The notes under the pieces: model-generated | Seen by the model: the letters and a program-made list of their open reading frames with translations, nothing else | What the model was told of the DNA's origin: nothing | Database searches by the model: none | Origin: Acetivibrio mesophilus | Lineage (GTDB): Bacteria > Bacillota > Clostridia > Acetivibrionales > Acetivibrionaceae | Assembly (NCBI RefSeq): GCF_004102745.1 | Contig: NZ_RLII01000006.1 | Span: 1-64,000, forward strand | DNA: 64,000 nucleotides | Direction of reading: 5' to 3' | Made by a program: the position numbers and the translations under genes | Shown: one piece after another, positions 55,943 through 64,000 of the stretch | Layout of the letters: each line of letters opens with the position of its first letter | How positions within the stretch are numbered: the stretch's first letter is position 1

Positions 55943-58900
55943 ATGAGTATATTAAAGGATAAGCAGTATCTGGTAGAGCCCCTTTTTGAGATAAAGGAGT
56001 ATACTGATGTGCTTGAGAACATCAAAAGGGGAATACCTACAACTCTGACAGGCCCCTCGGAATCCCAAAAGGTTCATGTGGCCTGCGGGCTATGCTGCCA
56101 TTTGGGTTTAAAAGGTATATATATAGCTTTTAATGAGATGCAGGCAAGAAAAATGTTCGAGGATATTTCATTTTTCTTTGGAAGAGATGCTGTATTCTTC
56201 CCATCAAAGGAGATTATGCTTCATGATGTGGAGGCAAAGAGCTATGATTCGGTTTATGAAAGAATAAGTGCTCTTTACAGGATTGTAAACGATGACTACA
56301 GCTTTATAGTAACAAGTGCCGAAGCATTGTGCCAGAAACTGATTGATAAGCAGCTTTTTAAAGAAAGCATAATAAGCCTCGCCTTGGGGGATCGGATTGA
56401 TCTCGGCCTTTTTACTCAGAAGCTTGTATCTATAGGTTATGAAAGAGTGACAACAGTTGAAGGGAAAAGCCAGTTTGCAGTCCGGGGAGGGATAATAGAC
56501 ATTTTCCCGGTAAACAGTGACACTGCTGTTAGAATTGAGCTCTTTGACGACGAAATAGACTCAGTAAGAAGCTTTGACACCATGACACAAAGATCGATGG
56601 AAAATCATGAAGGGATAACTGTTTTGCCTGCAAGAGAGTTGATTTACCCCTTAAGCTTGAGGGATAGCATATTAGAAAAGATATCCTATGACCTTAAAGA
56701 GCAAATAAAGAAAATGGGGGGTAAAAACAGTAAGAGCCAGATAGAAAAATTAGAAGCCAAAATCGGTTCTGACATCGAGAGATTTGAACAGGAGTACTAT
56801 TTTGCGGGGATGGACAGGTATATACCTTATATTATCGAAAAGCCATCTATCATAACCGAGTATATAGGCTCTGAGATACTCACCTTTGTGGACGAGCCGA
56901 AAAGATTTGAGCAAAGACTTGAGACCCTTCTGATGGAAAGCAACGAGATGTGCAAAAGCTTCATGGAAAACGGACAGCTTCTTGCGGGAAGCTTTGATAT
57001 CTTTTTCGACTATAATCATTTGTGGGAGAGGCTGGAGAAAAGCAAAAATACATTGTATTTAAGCACCCTTCCTTCAAACGATGAGGAGAGGAGCAAGAGG
57101 GAAAACATAGCGTCCAAACTCCTAAATTCCTATCAGGGGCATCTGGAGATACTGGCGGAAGACATAAATCACTGGAAGAAAAACCATGCAAGAGTGGTCA
57201 TACTTTCAGGCACCAAGAGCCGCGGTGAAATGTTGGCCGAGACTTTAAGGACAAAAGATATCGAAGCTGTATACATGGAAGAGCCCGATCGGGAGATTCA
57301 GCCCGGAGAGGTGATAATAACCCATGGTATTTTAAACCGGGGCTTTGAATACCCGGGTATTGGCTTTGTGGTAGTGAGCGGAAAAGAACTGTTTGGTCAG
57401 GACAAGAAATTAAGAAAGCATAAATCCACCAAGGGGCAGAAAATAAGTGTATTTACCGATTTGAATGTCGGTGATTATGTTGTTCATCAGCTTCATGGAA
57501 TAGGAAAATATGTAGGAATTCAACAGCTGGTGGTAGAAAACATAAAAAAAGACTACCTCAAAATTCAGTACAATGAAGGGGACTATCTTTATGTTCCAAC
57601 AAATCAGCTTGATCTGATACAGAAGTACATAGGCTCGGAGGGGAAAGCGCCAAAGCTCAGCAAGCTGGGGGGGACGGACTGGGTAAAGACCAGAGCCAAG
57701 GCAAAGGAATCATTAAAAGAGCTTGCTGAGGAGCTTATTAATCTGTATGCCCAGAGGGAAGCGGCAACAGGGCATTCTTTCGGGAAGGATACGGTATGGC
57801 AGAAACAGTTTGAGGAGTTGTTTCCGTATCAGGAGACGGAAGATCAGCTGAAGTGTATTGAGGAGATAAAAAAGGACATGGAGTCGTCGAAGCCAATGGA
57901 TAGGCTCCTTTGCGGTGATGTGGGTTATGGAAAGACCGAGGTGGCGATGAGGGCGGTATTTAAAGCCGTTATGGATGGAAAACAGGTGGCTTATCTGGTT
58001 CCTACAACGGTCCTTGCCCAGCAGCAGTACAACACCTTTAAAGAAAGAATGAAGGACTTTCCCATAACAGTGGAAATGATAAGCAGGTTTAGGACCCAGG
58101 CAGAACAAAAGAAAATACTAAAGGATGTAAAGACCGGTATGGTGGATGTACTTGTCGGAACCCACAGACTGCTTCAGAAGGATATTTCCTTTAAAGACCT
58201 TGGGCTTTTGGTGATAGATGAAGAACAGCGTTTTGGAGTGACACACAAAGAAAAGATCAAGAGTCTGAAGGCAAATATTGATGTTTTGACCCTTACAGCA
58301 ACACCTATTCCAAGAACTTTGCATATGTCCCTAGTTGGTATAAGGGATATAAGTACTATTGAAGACCCTCCGGAGGAGAGATATCCTGTTCAGACCTATG
58401 TAATGGAATACAACAATGAAGTTGTAAGAGAGGCTATAACTCGGGAAATGAGCCGGGGTGGACAGGTTTTTTATCTTTATAACCGGGTCAGAACTATAAA
58501 TCTAAAGGCAGCAGAAATACAGAAGTTGGTCCCTGAAGCTAGGGTCGGCACTGCCCATGGGCAAATGAATGAGACGGAGCTGGAAAACATTATGTTCCAG
58601 TTTATAAACGGTGAATATGATGTTCTTGTATGTACCACCATAATTGAATCGGGACTGGATATGCCAAATGTTAATACTATTATAGTAGAAGATGCCGACA
58701 GGATGGGGCTTGCCCAGCTTTATCAGCTTAGGGGAAGGGTTGGACGTTCAAACAGGCTTGCCTATGCCTATATAACTTATAAAAAGGATAAGGTGCTTTC
58801 TGAAATTGCGGAAAAAAGACTTCAGGCCATAAAGGAGTTTACGGAATTTGGTTCGGGATTTAAAATAGCAATGAGGGACCTTCAAATAAGGGGCGCGGGA

Positions 58901-59467
58901 AATCTTTTAGGGCCGCAGCAGCATGGGCATATAGACTCTGTCGGGTATGATATGTATTGTAAACTCTTGGCGGAAGCTGTAAACGAGCTTAGGGGTATGC
59001 CTGCCGCTGAGGAGGAAGAGGAGATTTCCATAGACATAAATGTAAGTGCCTACATAGATAATGATTATATCAGTGACGAAAACCAAAAGATCGATATGTA
59101 CAAGAAAATTGCATCAATAAATGATGAACAGGATGTATTGGATACAGAGGATGAGCTGATGGACCGCTACGGCGAGATACCGCAGCCGGTAGGGAATTTA
59201 CTTAAAATTGCATATATAAAATCTTTGTCTAAAGCATGTGGATTCTCATCCTTACAGGAAAAGAATGATGCTGTAATTCTGCAGTATTCTGAAAACAGAA
59301 ATATAAACTTTGAGGCATTGGGAAAACTTATGGACAAATACAGAAGAAAGCTTCTTTTTACGGCTAGCAATAGACCTTACATCACCTTTAAAACAACAGG
59401 AGTAAAAAGAGAGGAATTGCTCGAAATTATTAAGATTTTGTTACAAGACATTAAGAAATTGCAGTAG
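55943..59467 (+). CDS. mfd: Transcription-repair coupling factor Mfd
   Basis: Large helicase that removes stalled RNA polymerase and recruits UvrA. UvrB-like N-terminal modules (GGIIDIFPV about residue 170), RNA polymerase-interacting Tudor-like domain (FTDLNVGDYVVHQLHGIGKY), RecG-like motor with Walker A GDVGYGKTEVAMRA and DEEQRFG, motif VI region QLRGRVGRS, and a C-terminal TRCF domain. About 1174 residues. The ATG at 55943 follows AAGAGG at 55927-55932. Confidence 0.97.
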   Translation: MSILKDKQYLVEPLFEIKEYTDVLENIKRGIPTTLTGPSESQKVHVACGLCCHLGLKGIYIAFNEMQARKMFEDISFFFGRDAVFFPSKEIMLHDVEAKSYDSVYERISALYRIVNDDYSFIVTSAEALCQKLIDKQLFKESIISLALGDRIDLGLFTQKLVSIGYERVTTVEGKSQFAVRGGIIDIFPVNSDTAVRIELFDDEIDSVRSFDTMTQRSMENHEGITVLPARELIYPLSLRDSILEKISYDLKEQIKKMGGKNSKSQIEKLEAKIGSDIERFEQEYYFAGMDRYIPYIIEKPSIITEYIGSEILTFVDEPKRFEQRLETLLMESNEMCKSFMENGQLLAGSFDIFFDYNHLWERLEKSKNTLYLSTLPSNDEERSKRENIASKLLNSYQGHLEILAEDINHWKKNHARVVILSGTKSRGEMLAETLRTKDIEAVYMEEPDREIQPGEVIITHGILNRGFEYPGIGFVVVSGKELFGQDKKLRKHKSTKGQKISVFTDLNVGDYVVHQLHGIGKYVGIQQLVVENIKKDYLKIQYNEGDYLYVPTNQLDLIQKYIGSEGKAPKLSKLGGTDWVKTRAKAKESLKELAEELINLYAQREAATGHSFGKDTVWQKQFEELFPYQETEDQLKCIEEIKKDMESSKPMDRLLCGDVGYGKTEVAMRAVFKAVMDGKQVAYLVPTTVLAQQQYNTFKERMKDFPITVEMISRFRTQAEQKKILKDVKTGMVDVLVGTHRLLQKDISFKDLGLLVIDEEQRFGVTHKEKIKSLKANIDVLTLTATPIPRTLHMSLVGIRDISTIEDPPEERYPVQTYVMEYNNEVVREAITREMSRGGQVFYLYNRVRTINLKAAEIQKLVPEARVGTAHGQMNETELENIMFQFINGEYDVLVCTTIIESGLDMPNVNTIIVEDADRMGLAQLYQLRGRVGRSNRLAYAYITYKKDKVLSEIAEKRLQAIKEFTEFGSGFKIAMRDLQIRGAGNLLGPQQHGHIDSVGYDMYCKLLAEAVNELRGMPAAEEEEEISIDINVSAYIDNDYISDENQKIDMYKKIASINDEQDVLDTEDELMDRYGEIPQPVGNLLKIAYIKSLSKACGFSSLQEKNDAVILQYSENRNINFEALGKLMDKYRRKLLFTASNRPYITFKTTGVKREELLEIIKILLQDIKKLQ

Positions 59468-59547
59468 GTTTCATTATTTATTATAATAGATATAGTTGGG
59501 ATTATTGTATAGACATAAAACAATAAGATAAATCCTACAAGAGACAG

Positions 59548-59582
59548 ATTGCTTTTTAGTTAAGCAATTGTTCTATTTTTTT
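59548..59582 (+). terminator. Terminator after mfd
   Basis: ATTGCTT (59548-59554) pairs with AAGCAAT (59562-59568), then a T-rich run. All seven pairs are canonical. Confidence 0.55.
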
Positions 59583-59638
59583 GCACTGGAAAGACGGCAT
59601 TAAAATAGTATATTACTTAGGGAATGTGAGGGATTCTA

Positions 59639-60730
59639 TTGGATATGAGGAAAAAGATTGGCGGAAAGAAGATGCTCGTTGCTGTTATAGCAATACTGGT
59701 TGTGGTTTTGGCTGTGGGATTTGGTGTTTGGTATTCGTATGCCACCAGTTATGTGGCTACCGTTGCAGGCGAAAAAATTACCAGTGAAGAGTACAAGTAT
59801 TTTCTTGGTTCAGTAATGATTCAGATGGAAAATGATGCCCAGCTTCAGGACGAGGCATCAAAAGAAGCTTTCTGGGATTCAAAAGTAGAAGGTGTTGATG
59901 CAAGGGAGCTTGCAAAGCAAAGAGCTCTTGACAGTTGCAAGGAGTTTAAGATACAGCTTCTGAAAGCTAAGGAAAAAGGATTGTTTTTGAACGACAAGGA
60001 TATGAAGGAAATTGAAAATTCAATTACCACACTTCTCAGTCAAATGGCACAGTTCAATCAAGCGGCGAAGAATACTGGTGTCAATATTATGTCCGCTGAA
60101 GAAATGTTCAAAGATACGTATGGAATTACCATTAATCAATATAAAGTGATTTTGAAAGACCTAAGATTGGTTTTTAAGTTTGTGGAAGATGAGCAAAAAA
60201 GGATTGCCATTACCGATGAAGAGTTGGCGAGTAGGTATAATGAGAATAAAGATATTTTCGACAAACTTACTATAAGACATATATTGTTTTACACTATTAA
60301 TCCAAAGACAGAGGTTGCCTTAGCTGAAGAGGATAAGAAAAAGGTCTACGACAAGGCAAAGGCTGCACTTGAAAAAGTAAACAAGGGCGAAGACATGGAA
60401 ACATTGGCATTGGATCTTTCGGAGGACAGCGGCGTTGAGGGGAATAAAGGGCTGCTGGAGCTGACTTACGTTAGTGCAAGTGTACCTGAATTAGAGAAAC
60501 TTGTAAAGTGGGCTTTGGAACATAAAGTTGGAGATACCGACATAGTTGAGACGAATTATGGATACCATGTTGTAAGAATAGAGAATAGAACGGAGTATAA
60601 AGACGTCATACAAAATGTAAGAAATACGATATTGGCAGAGAAATATAACAATATACTCAAGCAGTGGACAGAAGAATCTCAGTACGATTTAAACGAAAAT
60701 GAGTTTGCATTAGGCAGAATAAAAATTTAA
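59639..60730 (+). CDS. Membrane-anchored PrsA-like peptidyl-prolyl isomerase
   Basis: Extracytoplasmic foldase of 363 residues. N-terminal anchor (LVAVIAILVVVLAVGFGVW, about 13-31) with no lipobox Cys, so it is held by an uncleaved helix rather than a lipid, unlike PrsA. A SurA/PrsA-like helical part follows, then a parvulin domain with IRHILFYTI, ALDLSEDSGVEGNKG, and TNYGYHVVRI at its end. TTG start at 59639 behind GAGGGA. Follows mfd as the ppiC-type gene often does in Clostridia. It could help fold the large secreted proteins of the window. Confidence 0.87.
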   Translation: MDMRKKIGGKKMLVAVIAILVVVLAVGFGVWYSYATSYVATVAGEKITSEEYKYFLGSVMIQMENDAQLQDEASKEAFWDSKVEGVDARELAKQRALDSCKEFKIQLLKAKEKGLFLNDKDMKEIENSITTLLSQMAQFNQAAKNTGVNIMSAEEMFKDTYGITINQYKVILKDLRLVFKFVEDEQKRIAITDEELASRYNENKDIFDKLTIRHILFYTINPKTEVALAEEDKKKVYDKAKAALEKVNKGEDMETLALDLSEDSGVEGNKGLLELTYVSASVPELEKLVKWALEHKVGDTDIVETNYGYHVVRIENRTEYKDVIQNVRNTILAEKYNNILKQWTEESQYDLNENEFALGRIKI

Positions 60731-60762
60731 TTATGAATAAGAAATAAATTTATGATGATAAA

Positions 60763-60801
60763 AAGGAGCTGTCTCAAAATAGAATTTTGAAATAGCTCCT
60801 T
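60763..60801. terminator. Strong hairpin between convergent foldase and murJ genes
   Basis: AAGGAGCT (60763-60770) pairs with AGCTCCTT (60794-60801) and the helix continues almost to a 3-base loop with one mismatch. The minus-strand copy is followed by five T, so it chiefly serves murJ and may also end the foldase message. Confidence 0.8.
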
Positions 60802-60866
60802 AATAATATTACGGAATTATAATTCCCTATATGTATTCGAAAGCTTTAGCACTATTCATAGCAATA

Positions 60867-62399
60867 TTAAGGGGAATTAATCTTTTTCTTGCTAATTAAC
60901 TTCCGTTTAAACTGCTGTACCAAAACTTCTACATCCTCAATTTTCATGAAATAGATAATCACGAAATATAGCAAAGCACCGCCTGTGATTGATATTATAA
61001 TTGAGATATTTGGGCTTAGTAAATTACTAATATATCTATAAGATATATATGCCGCAAATCCCATAAGCAATGAGGCAATCAAAATCTTAAGGAATTTTAT
61101 ACTCATCGACTTTATTCCCAAAGGGCCTATTTTCTTTCTCAACGTTATAAACATTAATATGGTAATAAATATGCCTACTATACTGGTCGCTAGTGCCAAG
61201 CCACCAATTCCCAGGTACTGGGACAAAACTATATTCAAAATAATATTTAGTACCATACCGATGCCCGCGTTAACCATTGGAGTTTTAGTATCTTTAATAG
61301 AGTAAAACACTTTTGCCAAAACATCTCTGATTCCAAAGGCCAGCATTCCGATAGAATAATAGAATAGGGCTAAAGAAGTCATGTCTATTGCTGTTTTGTC
61401 AAAGGCCCCTCTACCAAATAGTAATACAACTATTTCTTTTGAAAAAAACATAGCACCAATAGTTGCCGGCACTAATAACAACGTAACTCCAATAATAGCT
61501 TCCGATAATACCTTTTTAAGTTCTTTAATATTGTTTTCAGCTGCCAATTTTGATATTGCAGGATACATCACTGCAACTACCGAAACTACAAAAACTCCTT
61601 GAACAAAATTATTTAGTCTCGTTGCATAATTTAAGGCAGAAATTCCTCCAACAGAAATTTGGGAAGCAAGAGTCCTGTCAACAAGCTTGTTAATTTGATT
61701 TACAGAGGTTCCTAATATAACGGGTATTGATAGGAAAAACATATTTTTTATGTTGTTGTCAATTTTAAAATCCAGCCTGTGCCTATATCCCGACTTCATT
61801 ATACTGGGAAACAATACAATGGTCTCCAGAGATGTGGCAATAAAAGTACCCAAAGGTAAAATCATAAGACTCGAATTTGAGCTTGCAAAAATAGATATTA
61901 TAACTACCAAGTTGTAGGGGAATCCTACTATTGCCGGCATAATGAAGTTATTTTTAATCTGAAGCAAGCTTTTAAAAACATAACCAAGTCCAATAAAGTA
62001 AATACCCAGCGCAGTTATTCTGGTAAATTGAACTGCCAAGTTCAACGTCTCGTTATCAAAGCCATATGCAAATAATTTGACTATTTCATCTGTAAAAATA
62101 AATATCAAAAGAATTATTGCTGTTGAAATGCAAATAATTATATTGGCAACTCTGCTGGTAAAAGCATTTGCAGCTTTTATGCCATCTTCCGACAATACGC
62201 TGTTATACATAGGAATAAATGTTGTAGCAAGCCCGGCACCGACAAATGCAAAAATGATACTTGGTATTGTCAGCGCTATTATATACGCGTCGCTTTCATT
62301 GCTCACACCATAAAAGTACGACAGAGTTATCTCACGAAAAAAACCTAAAAATTTTGACATTATTGTTATAACAACTAATACTATAGCAGCCTTCTTCAT
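60867..62399 (-). CDS. murJ: Lipid II flippase MurJ (MviN family)
   Basis: Polytopic membrane protein of 510 residues with about 14 helices; MOP-superfamily exporter thought to flip lipid II. N-terminal SKFLGFFREITLSYFYGVS includes the conserved Arg, and ALTIPSIIFAFVGAGLATTFIPMY follows the family pattern. Starts 6 bases after the glycosyltransferase stop with GAGGAT as ribosome site. Its position after glycosyltransferase and polymerase genes leaves open a role in flipping another polysaccharide intermediate. Confidence 0.88.
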   Translation of the reverse strand: MKKAAIVLVVITIMSKFLGFFREITLSYFYGVSNESDAYIIALTIPSIIFAFVGAGLATTFIPMYNSVLSEDGIKAANAFTSRVANIIICISTAIILLIFIFTDEIVKLFAYGFDNETLNLAVQFTRITALGIYFIGLGYVFKSLLQIKNNFIMPAIVGFPYNLVVIISIFASSNSSLMILPLGTFIATSLETIVLFPSIMKSGYRHRLDFKIDNNIKNMFFLSIPVILGTSVNQINKLVDRTLASQISVGGISALNYATRLNNFVQGVFVVSVVAVMYPAISKLAAENNIKELKKVLSEAIIGVTLLLVPATIGAMFFSKEIVVLLFGRGAFDKTAIDMTSLALFYYSIGMLAFGIRDVLAKVFYSIKDTKTPMVNAGIGMVLNIILNIVLSQYLGIGGLALATSIVGIFITILMFITLRKKIGPLGIKSMSIKFLKILIASLLMGFAAYISYRYISNLLSPNISIIISITGGALLYFVIIYFMKIEDVEVLVQQFKRKLISKKKINSP

Positions 62400-62405
62400 A
62401 TATCC

Positions 62406-63545
62406 TCAACCTTCGCATATTAATTGTATGGCGGCATTCAAATACTCAAATTCTATAGCATCACAGACACTTTTTATGGTGTACTTTTCGTTGATGGTTT
62501 TAATACAGTTTTCTCCCATATCTCTTCTTAAGTTTTCATCAATAATCAGTTTACTTAATTTATCCGCTAGATCTTCACAGTTGTTTGGCTCAACCAACAG
62601 CCCATTTTTTCCGTTCTCGGAGATTTCCGGAATTCCGCTAAGTTTACTGGCAACCCATGGATTACCCATAGCCATTGCTTCCAGTATAGAATTAGGAAAC
62701 ATTTCACCTTTAACTGAAGCAAGAGTATATATATCCAAGGCTGCTTGAATATTTGGTATATCTCTTCTGAAGCCGGTAAAATGCACAAATTCTTGTACCC
62801 CCAAATCTATTGCAAGCTTTTGGCAAGTCTCAAGCTTTTCACCGTCTCCAACTATTACAACTTTGAAATTTGGAGTCCTCTTAAGGATATGCGGAATTGC
62901 CCTTATAAGGACTTCTTGACCTTTGTTGTAATTAACTCTTCCTACAGTACCTATAAGAACTGTATCTTTACGAGCACCAATTTCATTCCTGAAACTGTCT
63001 TTATTATATTTTGATACATTAAATTTCTCAGTATCTACACCGTTATAAGTATTTATAATTCTATCCTCACGAACTCCAGCTCTAACTAACATTTGTTTTG
63101 TAAAATCCGATACCGCAAAAAAAGTAGCAGGGTAGAGCCTGTATATTAAATTTCTCCATTGATAACCTTTCCGAATTTCCATACCTCTGACACTATGGGT
63201 AATTGCCACTTTTTTATTTACAGTCTTTGATGCCAAATATGCAGTAAAGGTTGCAGCGGCATTGTGGCCGTGTATTACATCAATATCCTCTTCCTTGAGT
63301 ATCTTTCTTATTTTCATAATATTTTTTATTGTTGAAACAGGGCCCCTTTTGTGTATTGCCAATGTTGGTATATCAATGTGCTTAAATTCTTTTCTTATCT
63401 CTTCTGCAAGGATTCCTCCGCTTGACGCAAAAATAGTATTATGACCTCTTCGACTCATTTCTCGGGCGATCTCCAAACTCTGTGTCCCGGGTCCATTGTC
63501 CCTGAACTCGGATCTTAGTTGTAATATCGTCAGAGTCTTCTTCAT
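62406..63545 (-). CDS. GT4-family glycosyltransferase
   Basis: 379-residue retaining glycosyltransferase with the GT-B fold. N-terminal acceptor domain TILQLRSEFRDNGPGTQSLE; donor domain IGTVGRVNYNKGQEVLIRAI, VIVGDGEKL and the E-x7-E motif region MFPNSILEAMAMGNPWVAS. Probably cytoplasmic face of the membrane, adding a sugar to a lipid-linked glycan. AGAGGAAGTG precedes the ATG. Its first 107 bases overlap the 3' end of the upstream polymerase/ligase gene in another frame. Sugar donor unknown. Confidence 0.9.
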   Translation of the reverse strand: MKKTLTILQLRSEFRDNGPGTQSLEIAREMSRRGHNTIFASSGGILAEEIRKEFKHIDIPTLAIHKRGPVSTIKNIMKIRKILKEEDIDVIHGHNAAATFTAYLASKTVNKKVAITHSVRGMEIRKGYQWRNLIYRLYPATFFAVSDFTKQMLVRAGVREDRIINTYNGVDTEKFNVSKYNKDSFRNEIGARKDTVLIGTVGRVNYNKGQEVLIRAIPHILKRTPNFKVVIVGDGEKLETCQKLAIDLGVQEFVHFTGFRRDIPNIQAALDIYTLASVKGEMFPNSILEAMAMGNPWVASKLSGIPEISENGKNGLLVEPNNCEDLADKLSKLIIDENLRRDMGENCIKTINEKYTIKSVCDAIEFEYLNAAIQLICEG

Positions 63546-64000
63546 GGATTTTCACTTCCTCTCTGGTTAGTTTGTAAATACCGGCATTTAGCCCCACAAT
63601 TATATAAAAAAGCATGGCAGGCTTACTATTAAAAAGAGGGTTGTTGAACATGGAATATACAGCTGTGAAGATAATAAACATTACCGATGATAGGGCAATA
63701 CACCTTCTTATATCGTGCTTCGTCCTTTTAAAAACATAAATGGAATAGTATATACTAACAGCAAAAATTAAAAGGTACAAAACCAATCCTATGAGCCCCA
63801 TTTCACTTCCTGTCTGAAGATAAAAGTTATGGGCGTGGGGATAGCTGTTTACAGATCGCATATATTGGGGCAGCGAATAATAATACCTCCAATTATCAAT
63901 TCCTACTCCAACTAGAGGATGAGCTTTAATCATCTCTATACTTGAATTCCAAATGGCAAGCCTTTCTATATTTGAGAAGGTAGCCGTTTTGTTGGTTAGT
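63439..64000 (-). CDS. O-antigen ligase/polymerase-like membrane protein, 5' end beyond the window
   Basis: The frame stays open to the window edge, so only the C-terminal part is seen. AIWNSSIEMIKAHPLVGVG followed by PHAHNFYLQTGSEMGLIGL is the Wzy_C/O-antigen ligase signature, with the conserved His region for undecaprenyl-linked glycan transfer. Two more hydrophobic segments follow. The last 35 residues (polar, DDITTKIRVQG onwards) are read from the start of the glycosyltransferase gene, an unusually long overlap. With the two downstream genes it suggests a surface polysaccharide locus. Confidence 0.82.
   Translation of the reverse strand, partial: LTNKTATFSNIERLAIWNSSIEMIKAHPLVGVGIDNWRYYYSLPQYMRSVNSYPHAHNFYLQTGSEMGLIGLVLYLLIFAVSIYYSIYVFKRTKHDIRRCIALSSVMFIIFTAVYSMFNNPLFNSKPAMLFYIIVGLNAGIYKLTREEVKIHEEDSDDITTKIRVQGQWTRDTEFGDRPRNESKRS

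Noticed and set aside
60763-60801. Hairpin read as the terminal repeat of an insertion sequence
   Set aside because: No transposase, partner repeat or target duplication is present; a terminator for convergent genes explains it.

Overview
The window reads as chromosomal DNA of an anaerobic, endospore-forming, flagellated Gram-positive bacterium of the class Clostridia. The grounds are low G+C content, purine-rich ribosome binding sites, many TTG/GTG starts, sporulation genes (spoIID, spoIIQ, spoIIID, spoVG), flagellar rod genes, S-layer homology (SLH) proteins and an oxygen-sensitive glycyl radical enzyme. A cellulolytic-cluster Clostridium/Acetivibrio-like host is plausible, but this is inference. 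No rRNA, tRNA, CRISPR array, phage or insertion sequence was seen.

Layout. (a) 1-9 kb: two small membrane proteins, then prfA, a ZIP transporter, sua5, ywlE, rpiB, upp, a dCMP deaminase, wecA and wecB. (b) 9.2-15.7 kb: a complete F1Fo ATP synthase operon, atpBEFHAGDC. (c) 15.7-27.7 kb: an accessory block with a DUF2325 fusion protein and a three-gene operon of very large fibronectin-III-like/SLH secreted proteins, preceded by an excellent sigma-D promoter match. (d) 28-38.5 kb: ywmB-like, murA, spoIID, spoIIQ, spoIIID, mbl, flhO, flhP, a FlgJ-like rod protein, a phosphodiester glycosidase and fabZ. (e) 38.6-41.2 kb: murC (minus strand) and divergent purR. (f) 41.2-51.7 kb: a sugar-catabolic island with a LacI regulator, a glycyl radical enzyme and its activase, a rhamnulokinase-like kinase, an RbsABC-type importer and a class II aldolase. 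(g) 52-60.7 kb: spoVG, glmU, prs, pth, mfd and a PrsA-like foldase. (h) 60.8-64 kb, minus strand: murJ, a glycosyltransferase and a truncated O-antigen ligase/polymerase.

The backbone follows two Bacillus subtilis gene orders, prfA...atp...ywmB-murA-spoIID-spoIIQ-spoIIID-mbl-flhO-flhP-fabZ and purR-spoVG-glmU-prs-pth-mfd. Blocks (c) and (f) interrupt those orders and are the accessory parts. In (f), sugar import, phosphorylation and aldol cleavage are all encoded, but the glycyl radical enzyme differs from glycerol/propanediol dehydratases at three substrate-contact positions, so its substrate is open. In (c), the promoter ties giant surface proteins to the motility sigma factor, and a second sigma-D site precedes flhO. 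Sporulation-type promoters (sigma-H, sigma-E, sigma-F candidates) sit in front of spoVG, spoIID and spoIIQ. All comparisons with known proteins and gene orders are from memory; no searches were run.
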